The notes beneath the pieces were generated by a model. The model saw nothing but the letters and a program-made list of their open reading frames with translations, ran no database searches and was not told the origin of the DNA. A program made the position numbers and the translations under genes. A DNA stretch of 64,000 bases from Acidicapsa acidisoli (GTDB lineage: Bacteria > Acidobacteriota > Terriglobia > Terriglobales > Acidobacteriaceae): contig NZ_JAGSYI010000005.1 in NCBI RefSeq assembly GCF_025685625.1, positions 62,001 to 126,000 of the forward strand, in the 5' to 3' direction. Positions 1 to 8,421 of this stretch are shown one piece after another. Within the stretch, counting starts at the first letter, position 1, and every line of letters starts with the position of its first letter.

Positions 1-2645
1 ACGTAATCCACCCGCAATGCCAGGGAACCACTCAACTGCCGCTGCACACCGAAGTTCCACTGCTCGGAATAGGGGTTCTTGATGTGAGGATCAAAGTACC
101 ACTGGTTACTGCCGAATGGTGTCGCAGGCGGGAAGAGTGCGTTTCCGCTCGCCGCAAACGGATTCTGCGCGGTCACAGTCGGCGTAAGCTGGGTGGAGGT
201 TGGAACATTGGTAAGGGAGCCTGCGATCTCCTGCCCGATATCGGGCCAGGAACCCTCAAAATTCTGGGCCATTTGAGTTACCGCAGCCCAGTCATCGTAG
301 ACGATTCCGAAAGCGCCGTGGACTACTGTTTTCTCATCGACTTTGTAGGCAAAGCCCACCCGTGGCCCGTAGTTGGTATGGACGTTGTGGGTGATCTTTC
401 CATTCTGGCTTACGATCACATGGGCCGGCAGTCCCGTTCCAGGGATACAGGGCGCATAGCCTCGAACTGCGCAGAGAGGGGGCAACTGCTGCACGATGAA
501 ATTACCGGTATCCCAATCCATATCGCCGGTTTCGGGCCCTCCATGCTGGCCTACGGTTGCGGCGGTTCCATACCTCGGCAGGAAGGGATAGTCGTAACGC
601 AATCCAAAATTCAAAGTGAGTCGACGCGTTGTCTTCCAGGAATCCTGGAGGAAGGCGCTCAGGAGACCGCCGGGCCGCTCCTGCTCATTCACGTCGCGGC
701 GACTGGCTCCGCTATTGGGAACGTTCAGCAGAAAGGAGGAAAGGGCGTCACCCGTGGGGGTAGAAAGCTCGGGATCGGCTGTTTGCACAGATCCAAAGCC
801 CATTCCAATTTGGGCCAGCGGACTGGCAAAGTTGGCGGTATCGAATCCGATGCCAAACTTGATTTCGTGGCTTCCGCGGATTTCCGTAAAAGTGCCACGC
901 AGTTCATCGGTGTCGGTGGCCTTGGGGGTGTCGTCAATGCTTTCGCTTCCGTTCGCAAATCCGCTGACACCCGGACCTGGGAGCAAGGAACCTCCGTGAG
1001 CCGCGGCAAAGCCGCTCACGAAGCCGCTTGAAAAGCCAACAGTACTGAGAACATCCGCCGTCGAGGCTGTAAAGCGCGTAGTGGAGTCGTCGACAACGGT
1101 TGCGCGTGCAAATTGTATCTGCCCAATGCGGGTCGGGCTGAAGATGTGGACGTAGCTGCCGCCCCAGTCGCGCGCGTCAATAATGTGGTGAGTCGGTAGA
1201 CCTGGCAGTCCTCCAGATTGGTTGACCGTGCTGTTGATAAAGCTATAGCGGAACCACGCCGAATCCCTTGCTCCAAAATTCTGGTCACCGCGGACATTGA
1301 ATTCATTCTGGACCTGAGTTGTCGGGGTGGTATCGAGAGCGTTAGCTGCGCAAAAGCCGCTCGTCTCCAGCTTCAAACAAGGACCTGCCGCCGGGAAGAC
1401 AAACTTTGCCCAGGCGACCATGGCTGGGTTAATCAGGTTGGAGGGAATCTGGTTGCCCGCAAACGCCGGACGCGAGAAAGTGCCGCAGGGGTCACCGGAA
1501 GTCGCAACGCATGTTGTATCAAAGGGATTGTAGATCGGTAGTTGCTGATTGTCCGCCTCATTGCCGGCCAACTCCGCCGCGGTTGGCACCAGCAACTCAT
1601 TATTGCTTGGCGTTGAATACCGGTATCCCTGATATGCGCCGAAGAAAAAGGTCTTGTTCTTGCCGTGATAGAGCTTGGGAATCACGACAGGTCCGCCGCC
1701 CGAGGCGCCAAACTGGTTCTGATGATAGAAGGCCTTAGGGGTGCCCACTGGCAGGAAGTAGTTCTTTGCATCAAAGGCCGTATTGCGGATGTATTCCCAT
1801 GCCGTTCCGTGAAGCTCATTGGTGCCGCTCTTGGTGACCACATTGACCACGCCGCCGAGCACCCCGCCGAACTCCGCACTATCGGTGTGCGAAACCACCT
1901 TGAATTCCTGAATGGCGTCGATAATCGGCGCAACTGCATACGTGCTTTCGATCGACCCGTAGTTATACAAGCCGTCCATCAGAAAGAAGTTGCTGCGGCC
2001 GGTCTGCCCGTTGATCGCGGGGAAAGAGTAATCCGATCCGATAGCGACAGCAGCGCCAAAGCCGCCATTCCCGTTCATTCCCGAATTCTGCCCGACCATG
2101 ATGGGAACCACGCCGGGAGTGAGCGAAAGAAGCGCGGTGAAGTTACGGCCATTCAGAGGGAGATCGTTGACCTGCTTGGTCTCGATCACCGTACCCAGGC
2201 TGGCGCTGGATACATCCAGTTGGGCCGAGGTGGTTGCATCGACCGTGACCACCTGCGTCGCTGTACCAATGGTCAGGGAAAAATCAAAGGTCGCAGTTTG
2301 ATCGACGGTGAGGACAAAGGCATCGGTCTTTTGCGGATTAAAACCATTGGCGTTGGCCTGGATGGTGTATCTACCCGGACTGACGTTGAGAATTACGTAT
2401 TCGCCGGCGTTATTCGTGATCGAAGTGTGCTCGACCGAGGTGTCTGTGTTCTGCAGGACGATGGTTGCGCCGGCAACCACTGCCCCTTTGGGGTCTCGGA
2501 TCACACCGTTCACGGAGGCGGTTGAGACTTGAGCTCGTGCCGAACCCGCAACCAGCAGGAAAAGAAGGCTGAGGAGACTGACCAGGCGCAGTCCGGGAAA
2601 CACACTCCCGGCCTGCCGTAGAAAACCCTTTGTACGATCTTGCAT
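1..2645 (-). CDS. TonB-dependent receptor, Oar-like, with carboxypeptidase-regulatory-like domain (3' end cut by window edge)
   Basis: Outer-membrane receptor, probably for uptake of a glycan or other large substrate. The frame is open from an ATG at 2645 to the window edge, about 881 codons, so the C-terminal strands of the barrel are missing. A signal peptide (residues about 8-38, ending SARA/Q) is followed by a carboxypeptidase-regulatory-like beta sandwich (about 42-125, with VNGVIRDPKGAVV) and then a plug with the NDLPLNGRNFTALLSLTPG pattern and FLMDGLYNYG. Barrel-type aromatic-rich sequence follows, including LNFGLRYDY and GPRVGFAYK. This architecture is expanded in Acidobacteriota. It is divergent from a LacI regulator 424 bp away, which suggests control by a sugar ligand. 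No TonB box was identified and the substrate is unknown. Confidence 0.93.
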   Translation of the reverse strand, partial: MQDRTKGFLRQAGSVFPGLRLVSLLSLLFLLVAGSARAQVSTASVNGVIRDPKGAVVAGATIVLQNTDTSVEHTSITNNAGEYVILNVSPGRYTIQANANGFNPQKTDAFVLTVDQTATFDFSLTIGTATQVVTVDATTSAQLDVSSASLGTVIETKQVNDLPLNGRNFTALLSLTPGVVPIMVGQNSGMNGNGGFGAAVAIGSDYSFPAINGQTGRSNFFLMDGLYNYGSIESTYAVAPIIDAIQEFKVVSHTDSAEFGGVLGGVVNVVTKSGTNELHGTAWEYIRNTAFDAKNYFLPVGTPKAFYHQNQFGASGGGPVVIPKLYHGKNKTFFFGAYQGYRYSTPSNNELLVPTAAELAGNEADNQQLPIYNPFDTTCVATSGDPCGTFSRPAFAGNQIPSNLINPAMVAWAKFVFPAAGPCLKLETSGFCAANALDTTPTTQVQNEFNVRGDQNFGARDSAWFRYSFINSTVNQSGGLPGLPTHHIIDARDWGGSYVHIFSPTRIGQIQFARATVVDDSTTRFTASTADVLSTVGFSSGFVSGFAAAHGGSLLPGPGVSGFANGSESIDDTPKATDTDELRGTFTEIRGSHEIKFGIGFDTANFASPLAQIGMGFGSVQTADPELSTPTGDALSSFLLNVPNSGASRRDVNEQERPGGLLSAFLQDSWKTTRRLTLNFGLRYDYPFLPRYGTAATVGQHGGPETGDMDWDTGNFIVQQLPPLCAVRGYAPCIPGTGLPAHVIVSQNGKITHNVHTNYGPRVGFAYKVDEKTVVHGAFGIVYDDWAAVTQMAQNFEGSWPDIGQEIAGSLTNVPTSTQLTPTVTAQNPFAASGNALFPPATPFGSNQWYFDPHIKNPYSEQWNFGVQRQLSGSLALRVDY

Positions 2646-3068
2646 GGGAAACCTCTCTCAGAGCGTCGTTGGTCTCAAAAAAGTGTCGTTCGGTGACCGT
2701 TCACCCATCCGGTTTTTTCGAAGTTACGAATACGGTGACTATTCCGTATACTTAGGTGGGGCGATCAACTTTTAGCCAAAACGAACGGCGATTGTCAAGA
2801 GAAAAAATCCAACTTTCGGTGGACTATCTTTTCATCCTGAAGCGCGAAAACCGGCAAGAGTGGTCTTCGTTCCCGGAAATAAACTTTGAAGATGGCGGTT
2901 GCAGTTCTGCCAGCTAATTCGCTATAGTGACCGCTTGAGTCAAAGTTTCGTTCAATCGTGCCTCGGAAATCGACCAGAGAAATTGGGATCGTCTGGCGGT
3001 TGCGCCCGGGGATTCTAAAGCTTGAGGTTGGGGCGCAAGCTCAAGAGCAGAGCCGGAGTTCTCTTGAA
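2646..3068. promoter_or_regulatory. Divergent intergenic region between receptor and LacI gene, with ATACGG inverted repeat
   Basis: This 423-bp space separates two divergent genes and should hold both promoters. It is more AT-rich than the flanks. Positions 2730-2749 form an inverted repeat, ATACGG then 8 bp then CCGTAT, about 85 bp upstream of the receptor start. It is a plausible operator, but LacI-family operators are usually compact palindromes with a central CG, so the 8-bp spacer argues against a classical site. No convincing -35/-10 pair was recognised. An open frame continues upstream of the LacI start to 2958 but has no family-like sequence. Confidence 0.4.
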
Positions 3069-4097
3069 ATGACGATTAGAATGAAAGACATAGCGAAGGA
3101 ACTAGGTCTCTCCCAGGCCACGGTTTCCAAGGTCTTGCGCGATCATCCTGATATTGGCGAGACGACCCGCCAGCGGGTGCTCGAACGAGTCAAAGAGTTG
3201 GACTATCAGCCGAATTCCCTCGCGCGCAGCCTGGTCACCGGGCGCAGCTATCTGATTGGCCTTGTTGCACCCAGCCTGCTCCACCCATTCTTCGCTGAAA
3301 TTGCCTTGGCGCTCTCAAGGTCAGTCCGGGACAAGGGCTATTCTCTGATCGTGTCCTCATCGGAGGAAGATCCGGAACTCGAGAAAGAAGAAATTTCGCG
3401 GCTGCTGGGACGCCGTTTGGACGCGCTCATCATTGCCTCCTCCGGGGCGAATCTCGAGCAGTTCGAGAGAATGGACAGCAAGGCTCAGCCCTACGTGCTC
3501 ATTGATCGCGACCTCACCGGCCTGACCGCTAATTTCGTCGGCATCAATGACGAGAAGGCCGGACGCTTGGCGACGGAGCATCTCATCGATATGGGCTGCC
3601 GCCGCGTGGCGCACATTCGGGGGCAGGATAACAGCACGGGCATTGGCAGATTCGAAGGCTACAAACAGGCTCTGCGCCATCACGGGATTCCCTTTCGGGA
3701 AGACTACGTCGTGCGCAGAAGCTACGTGGATACGGAAACGACACGGCAGGGCGCAGAGGCGATGCGGCTTCTTTTAGAACGAGATCCGATGCCCGACGGC
3801 GTATTCTGCTTCAACGATCCGCTCGCCATTGGAGCGATGAGTACCATCCTCGAAGCGGGTCTGAGGATTCCAGAAGACATCGCGCTGATCGGCTGCGGAA
3901 ATCTGCCCAATAACCACTGTCTTCGAGTTGCGCTTTCGAGCATCGACCAACAGAGCCAGATGATCGGCCAGCGCGCCGCCGAATTGGTCCTCAACCTCAT
4001 TGAATCCAAACAGATACCTCGCGCTCGGACCATTATTCTTGAACCGACGCTGGTGGCTCGCTCCTCAACCCAAAGAAAACTGGTCCCAGTCATGTGA
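3069..4097 (+). CDS. LacI-family transcriptional regulator
   Basis: Sugar-responsive DNA-binding regulator. The N-terminus carries the LacI helix-turn-helix (MKDIAKELGLSQATVSKVLR, residues 5-24), followed by the hinge helix YQPNSLARSL. The rest is a periplasmic-binding-like effector domain with the usual landmarks: IGLVAPSL near residue 60, DGVFCFNDPLAIGA near 245 and a closing region SSIDQQSQMIGQRAAELVL. ATG 3069 gives 342 residues, the normal family length; a longer frame from 2958 adds unrelated sequence, and an alternative ATG lies at 3081. No strong ribosome-binding site decides between them. It lies divergent to the receptor gene, its most probable target, and 31 bp before the cytochrome gene on the same strand. 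The effector is unknown. Confidence 0.92.
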   Translation: MTIRMKDIAKELGLSQATVSKVLRDHPDIGETTRQRVLERVKELDYQPNSLARSLVTGRSYLIGLVAPSLLHPFFAEIALALSRSVRDKGYSLIVSSSEEDPELEKEEISRLLGRRLDALIIASSGANLEQFERMDSKAQPYVLIDRDLTGLTANFVGINDEKAGRLATEHLIDMGCRRVAHIRGQDNSTGIGRFEGYKQALRHHGIPFREDYVVRRSYVDTETTRQGAEAMRLLLERDPMPDGVFCFNDPLAIGAMSTILEAGLRIPEDIALIGCGNLPNNHCLRVALSSIDQQSQMIGQRAAELVLNLIESKQIPRARTIILEPTLVARSSTQRKLVPVM

Positions 4098-4128
4098 AAC
4101 TCGTTGAGAATCGAAGCATGGTCTGATC

Positions 4129-5955
4129 ATGAGCTGGAAAGATGCTTCTCCTCGGCGAGGTACTTGTCTGAAACTACGGCGGATAGTATCGGCGGCGTTT
4201 CTGCCCGTCACCCTGACATTTCTGTTCTGGGCAAGCCCGGCGCAGGGACAGAACGACTCCTCCGCAGCTCATACAGGGCAGTCCGAGGAAGGTTATATCG
4301 GCTCACAGGCATGCGCGCGGTGCCATGGGGAGATCTATCGGCGATATTCGCAAACCAGCATGGGGCGTTCTATGTCCCTGGTTACACCGGCATTTCTCGA
4401 AAACATACCAACCTCCGCATCGTTCCTCCACGAGAGACTCAACCGGCGCTTTGAGGTCTACTCCCAAGAGGGAAAGCTCTATCAGACCGAATCCGGAACC
4501 GACGCAGACGGGAAGGAGAGCTTTCGAGACACCCACCAGATCGAGTGGATCATCGGAGCGGGCATGAATGGATTCGGGGCCATTGTCCGCAAGGACAACT
4601 TCCTCTTTCAGGCACCTCTCTCGTTCTATTCCAAGCCGAGGAACTGGTTGCCAACGCCCGGATATGAGTTCACCGATCTGGGATTCAACCGCCCGATCAC
4701 GCCCGGCTGCATCTTCTGTCACAGTGGCCGGCCAAATTCCGTAGCCGGAACCAACGGAAAATTCGAGAGTGAATCTTTCTCGGAGCTCGCCATTGGGTGC
4801 GAACGATGCCATGGTCCCGGAGCCGATCACGCGCAATCGATGCGCCAAACGAGTGCTCTGGCTGAAACCAAATCCGCATCTGCGAAACCTCTCATCAGCC
4901 GGATTGTGAATCCAGCCAACCTTACTCCCTACCTTGCCGACAACATCTGCATGGCCTGCCATCAGACCGGCGATGTGAGAGTTCTCAAGCCAGGAAAGAC
5001 GTATCAGGATGTCCACCCCGGAGTTCCACTCGACGACACGCTCTCGATCCTGCTGGTTCCGCCAACGCGCGAATCACCACCGTCTGCGAACCATGTCGAG
5101 CACTATTACTCCATGACACTGAGCAAGTGCTACCGCGCAAGCCAGGGCCGCATGAGCTGCATTACCTGCCACGATCCTCATGTCGAGCCGTCCCGCGAGG
5201 GGGCCTCCGCGTATTTCGCCAGCAAATGCCTCACTTGTCATACCGATCAAAGCTGCAAGGCGCCTATCGCCACCCGTATGCAGCGAAAACCCGTCAACGA
5301 CTGCATCGGCTGCCATATGCCGAAGCGCGATATACAGGTCATCTCCCACTCCAGCGCCACCAACCACCGCATCGTAGCGACACCAGACGAACCGTTCCCA
5401 GACATCACCTTCCGCCAGACAACCACAGCGCTGCCTGACCTGATCCATCTCAATCCAGCTCCGGGAAAGGAGTCAGTCCCTCTTCCGTTGCTATCCCTGT
5501 TGTCGGCTTACGGAGAACTTGCAGAAAGCAGCCCGGAATACGTCGCGCCCTATCTTCGAGTTCTCGGCCAGTTGGAGCAGAAACAACCGGACGATCCGCT
5601 CGTCCAGGCATCGCTAGGACGTAAGTCCCTGAAGAGCGGAGACTTTCAGACCGCTGTCGTGCATCTCAGGCGTGCCCTGCAGTTGGGAACGCCAGCAGCA
5701 ACCACGTATGCCGATCTAGCCGACGCTCTCGCTCATCTAGGACAAACGGAGGAAGCGCTGTCCCTGATCGAGCAGTCGATCACCCTGGACCCATTCAATC
5801 CCGTTATCCGGAAAATGCTGGTGATCCGCCTGATCGAAACAAAGCAATATGCAAAGGCGCACGACGCTCTCGAACGCTACCTCGAAATCTTCCCCCAGGA
5901 CGATTTCATGCGCAAAATGCTGGCCCGCGCCGAAGGAAAGAATCCGCAGCCGTAA
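4129..5955 (+). CDS. Exported seven-haem cytochrome c with C-terminal TPR repeats
   Basis: Periplasmic or surface electron-transfer protein. A signal peptide ends near SPAQG/Q (residue 40). Seven CxxCH haem-attachment motifs are visible at about residues 62, 194, 224, 275, 344, 367 and 392 (CARCH, CIFCH, CERCH, CMACH, CITCH, CLTCH, CIGCH). Scattered histidines could supply distal ligands. This part resembles the cytochrome c554-like domain. Residues about 470-600 are TPR repeats (for example AVVHLRRALQLG and ALSLIEQSITLDP). The gene converges with a CRTAC1 gene, with 7 bp between the stops. Cytochrome/TPR and CRTAC1 genes are often neighbours in Acidobacteriota and Planctomycetes, but the process is not established. 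The donor and acceptor are unknown. Confidence 0.88.
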   Translation: MSWKDASPRRGTCLKLRRIVSAAFLPVTLTFLFWASPAQGQNDSSAAHTGQSEEGYIGSQACARCHGEIYRRYSQTSMGRSMSLVTPAFLENIPTSASFLHERLNRRFEVYSQEGKLYQTESGTDADGKESFRDTHQIEWIIGAGMNGFGAIVRKDNFLFQAPLSFYSKPRNWLPTPGYEFTDLGFNRPITPGCIFCHSGRPNSVAGTNGKFESESFSELAIGCERCHGPGADHAQSMRQTSALAETKSASAKPLISRIVNPANLTPYLADNICMACHQTGDVRVLKPGKTYQDVHPGVPLDDTLSILLVPPTRESPPSANHVEHYYSMTLSKCYRASQGRMSCITCHDPHVEPSREGASAYFASKCLTCHTDQSCKAPIATRMQRKPVNDCIGCHMPKRDIQVISHSSATNHRIVATPDEPFPDITFRQTTTALPDLIHLNPAPGKESVPLPLLSLLSAYGELAESSPEYVAPYLRVLGQLEQKQPDDPLVQASLGRKSLKSGDFQTAVVHLRRALQLGTPAATTYADLADALAHLGQTEEALSLIEQSITLDPFNPVIRKMLVIRLIETKQYAKAHDALERYLEIFPQDDFMRKMLARAEGKNPQP

Positions 5956-5962
5956 CCCTCTG

Positions 5963-7792
5963 CTAGGGTTTCGGAACCGCGTAAGGCTGTTTTTTGACGA
6001 TGCCTTTGCCCTCCTGGATAGTCACGACCTGCCCTGCGGCGACTCCGGAAAATGCCTCGGTCTTCCCATCGAGCCACCGGACCGACAGATCCGCCGAAGT
6101 CGCCTTGCCGAGGCCAAAGTGCAGCCGGAAATCGCTCTGCGAAATGTAAGATCCGCCACTGCGGACTTCATCCATCTGCTTCTGACCATTCGCAGTCACA
6201 GTAACGCGCGCCCCGATCGCATCGCGATTGCTTGCGGTCAGTGCACGAATCAGGATTGAATGCCCCATCAATGGAGCAGTGTTCCTGAGCAGGGACGGAG
6301 CTTCCCCCATGTTGACGATCACAATCTCTTCGTTGCCGTCATTGTTCAGATCTCCGGTGGCCAGGCCGCGAGACGAATGTGCCTCTGCGATGCCGCTGCC
6401 AGCCATGGGAGACAGATCATAGAACTGCTTGTCGCCACGGTTCCAGTAGACCAATCGCTTTTGTTGAAACGTCTCGCCGGTATGCCCGGAATCTACTTCG
6501 GGATATACATGACCATTAGCCAGAATCAGATCCTGCCATCCATCGTTGTCGATATCGATCGCCGCAGTACCCCATCCCAAATATCTGGTGTTGACCGCAA
6601 GGCCGCTGTCGATCGTTGCATCTGTAAAGTTGTTATCTCCCTGGTTGCGATAGAGAGTATGCGTATCATCGGCGAAGTTGGTCTTAAAGATATCGAATCG
6701 CCCGCTATGGTCGAAATCTGCTGCCGCTACGCCCATTCCTGCCTGCTCGCGGCCTTCGTCGTTGTACGCCACTCCCGCCTGCACCCCGATCTCCTCGAAG
6801 CGCTCTCCTTTCAGGTTATGAAAGTAAAGACTCGCCGTGGAATCGCAGGCGACGAAGATGTCGGGCCAGCCATCGTTGTCGAAATCCGCCACCAGCGGCG
6901 TAAAGCAGTAGTAATTCTTAGGGGTCGTAATGTGCATTCGGTCCGATACGTCGGTGAAGTGGCCGTGCCCGTCATTCTGATACAGAGAGATCGTCTCTCC
7001 AGGCAGGCCACGCGGGCCGCAGATAACCGGCAATCCCTTCCATTCGCACTGCGATCTCTCTCCCGGATGCGGCGTCTTGGCAGGATCGAACTCGATATAG
7101 TGCACCACCATGAGATCCAGGGCGCCGTCCCGATTGAAGTCCAGAAATGCGCAGCCCGTGCTCCAGCGGGTTTTAGCCATGCCAAGCCCACGAGCCTCCG
7201 TCTCATCGCGAAAGGTGCCGTTCCCCTGATTGCGGTAAAGAACGTTCTGGCCCCACTGCGTCATGAACACGTCGACATTTCCGTCGTTATCGATATCCCC
7301 GGCGCAAACTCCCTGCCCCCAGCCTGAGTGAGCCAACCCAGCCTTCGCGGTGACATCCTCAAACTTGAAATTACCGAGGTTGTGGTAGAGCAAAGGGGTC
7401 GGCGAAGTACCATCCTTCTGAAAGCGATCGCCATTGACCAGAAGAATGTCCGGCAAGCCATCGTTGTCGTAGTCGAAAATCGCCACTCCAGTCCCGGTCG
7501 TCTCGACGATGTACTGTTTGTTCTTCGCCGCGCCGGAGACGTTCACGCCAGTCAACCCAGCCTTAGCCGCAATGTCTTCAAAGCGAACCACCGGGGGCTT
7601 CATTCCCGGCGGCAGCGGCTTGGCAGGCGTGGCCGTTCCGTTTCCGGTGGCCACACCCATTTGCGCATAACATGAGCCGCTTATGGCCAGATTCAGGAAC
7701 AATGCGATGGGAAGAATCAACAGACGGATGCGGCCGGGCGCAGCAACGAGACGGTGTATCTCCATATTCAGGCGAATTGTAGCATTGGACAC
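5963..7792 (-). CDS. CRTAC1-family protein with FG-GAP repeats and ASPIC/UnbV C-terminal domain
   Basis: Exported beta-propeller-type protein, probably binding calcium. A signal peptide ends near SCYA/Q. Multiple FG-GAP/VCBS units follow, each with a calcium-loop signature such as DYDNDGLPDI, DIDNDGNVDV, DFNRDGALDL, DFDNDGWPDI, DIDNDGWQDL and DLNNDGNEEI. The last about 80 residues match the ASPIC/UnbV domain (IGARVTVTANGQKQ, EVRSGGSYISQSD, LHFGLGKA). The 609 residues fit the family. The start is at 7792, with an in-frame ATG at 7765 that would shorten the N-region before the hydrophobic core. Tail-to-tail arrangement with the seven-haem TPR cytochrome suggests a shared role, possibly surface binding or electron transfer; this is inference. 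Confidence 0.9.
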   Translation of the reverse strand: MSNATIRLNMEIHRLVAAPGRIRLLILPIALFLNLAISGSCYAQMGVATGNGTATPAKPLPPGMKPPVVRFEDIAAKAGLTGVNVSGAAKNKQYIVETTGTGVAIFDYDNDGLPDILLVNGDRFQKDGTSPTPLLYHNLGNFKFEDVTAKAGLAHSGWGQGVCAGDIDNDGNVDVFMTQWGQNVLYRNQGNGTFRDETEARGLGMAKTRWSTGCAFLDFNRDGALDLMVVHYIEFDPAKTPHPGERSQCEWKGLPVICGPRGLPGETISLYQNDGHGHFTDVSDRMHITTPKNYYCFTPLVADFDNDGWPDIFVACDSTASLYFHNLKGERFEEIGVQAGVAYNDEGREQAGMGVAAADFDHSGRFDIFKTNFADDTHTLYRNQGDNNFTDATIDSGLAVNTRYLGWGTAAIDIDNDGWQDLILANGHVYPEVDSGHTGETFQQKRLVYWNRGDKQFYDLSPMAGSGIAEAHSSRGLATGDLNNDGNEEIVIVNMGEAPSLLRNTAPLMGHSILIRALTASNRDAIGARVTVTANGQKQMDEVRSGGSYISQSDFRLHFGLGKATSADLSVRWLDGKTEAFSGVAAGQVVTIQEGKGIVKKQPYAVPKP

Positions 7793-7875
7793 GCAGCCGC
7801 TTCCGCATCCTCGCCTGCCAGTAGTTTCTCAGTTTGAGATGTCCGCCGTCGGGTCGAACAGCAGCGGCTTCGCAA

Positions 7876-8217
7876 CTATCCCACTTCTCGAGGAAGCTTG
7901 GAAATCTCGTCAGTCAGGGTCTTTGGTATCGGTTCTCCTGGTTGGCGAGGAAACTCAGAGATATCAGTACGTTTGTCGTGAAAGCGATAAAGCTCGAATC
8001 CATCAGAAAAGACCTCTACCTCCGACATTGGCCATGACAGGCAGACAGTGGCCCAGTATCCCTTCGCTACAGCTCTCGGAGGCGCACACCGAGCCCGACA
8101 AATACTCACTAGATCCCGGGCGTTGTCGATTGTGCGTTGATCGAATGGAGCTTGAGTTAGCACAAATGCGAGTTGGGCCTCTACGACTTCCCAACTTAGA
8201 GGAGACAAGCGTTCCAT
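7876..8217 (-). CDS. Hypothetical protein, 113 residues
   Basis: No family was recognised. The translation looks protein-like, with a balanced composition and hydrophobic periodicity (VVEAQLAFVLTQAP and ELYRFHDKRTDISEFP), and it ends in a charged helix (LTDEISKLPREVG). No signal peptide or membrane segment is visible, so it is probably cytoplasmic. It occupies most of a 630-bp gap between the CRTAC1 gene and the large TPR gene. The ATG at 8217 has no clear ribosome-binding site, which lowers confidence. The opposite strand is also open here over 180 codons, but that reading is rich in Arg, Pro and Ser and looks like a shadow. Confidence 0.5.
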   Translation of the reverse strand: MERLSPLSWEVVEAQLAFVLTQAPFDQRTIDNARDLVSICRARCAPPRAVAKGYWATVCLSWPMSEVEVFSDGFELYRFHDKRTDISEFPRQPGEPIPKTLTDEISKLPREVG

Positions 8218-8421
8218 GCTAGGAGATTACAATCTTCGGCCTACTGAGCCAATGCACGTCTACCCTCCGCGCTCCCTGAACCGGCGATGGAGAATATCGG
8301 CTCCTCGCCCGCGCGGGATTCCTGGTCTATCCTGTTCATGCGAATTGCACGGCTCGGGAGGGCAAGCGAAATCCTAGGCGCTAGAGTGAATACCATCGAA
8401 AAATTGCGTTACGGAGCCAGC

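Noticed and set aside
84-1031. Plus-strand frame of 315 codons at the left edge
   Set aside because: Antisense of the receptor gene, whose minus-strand frame runs unbroken to the window edge with receptor motifs.
5954-5970. Small hairpin AACCCT/AGGGTT between the convergent cytochrome and CRTAC1 genes
   Set aside because: Only 6 bp and no T-tract on either side; could be chance, so not annotated as a terminator.
6260-7327. Plus-strand frame of 355 codons opposite CRTAC1
   Set aside because: Shadow of the FG-GAP repeats, no start signals or family match.
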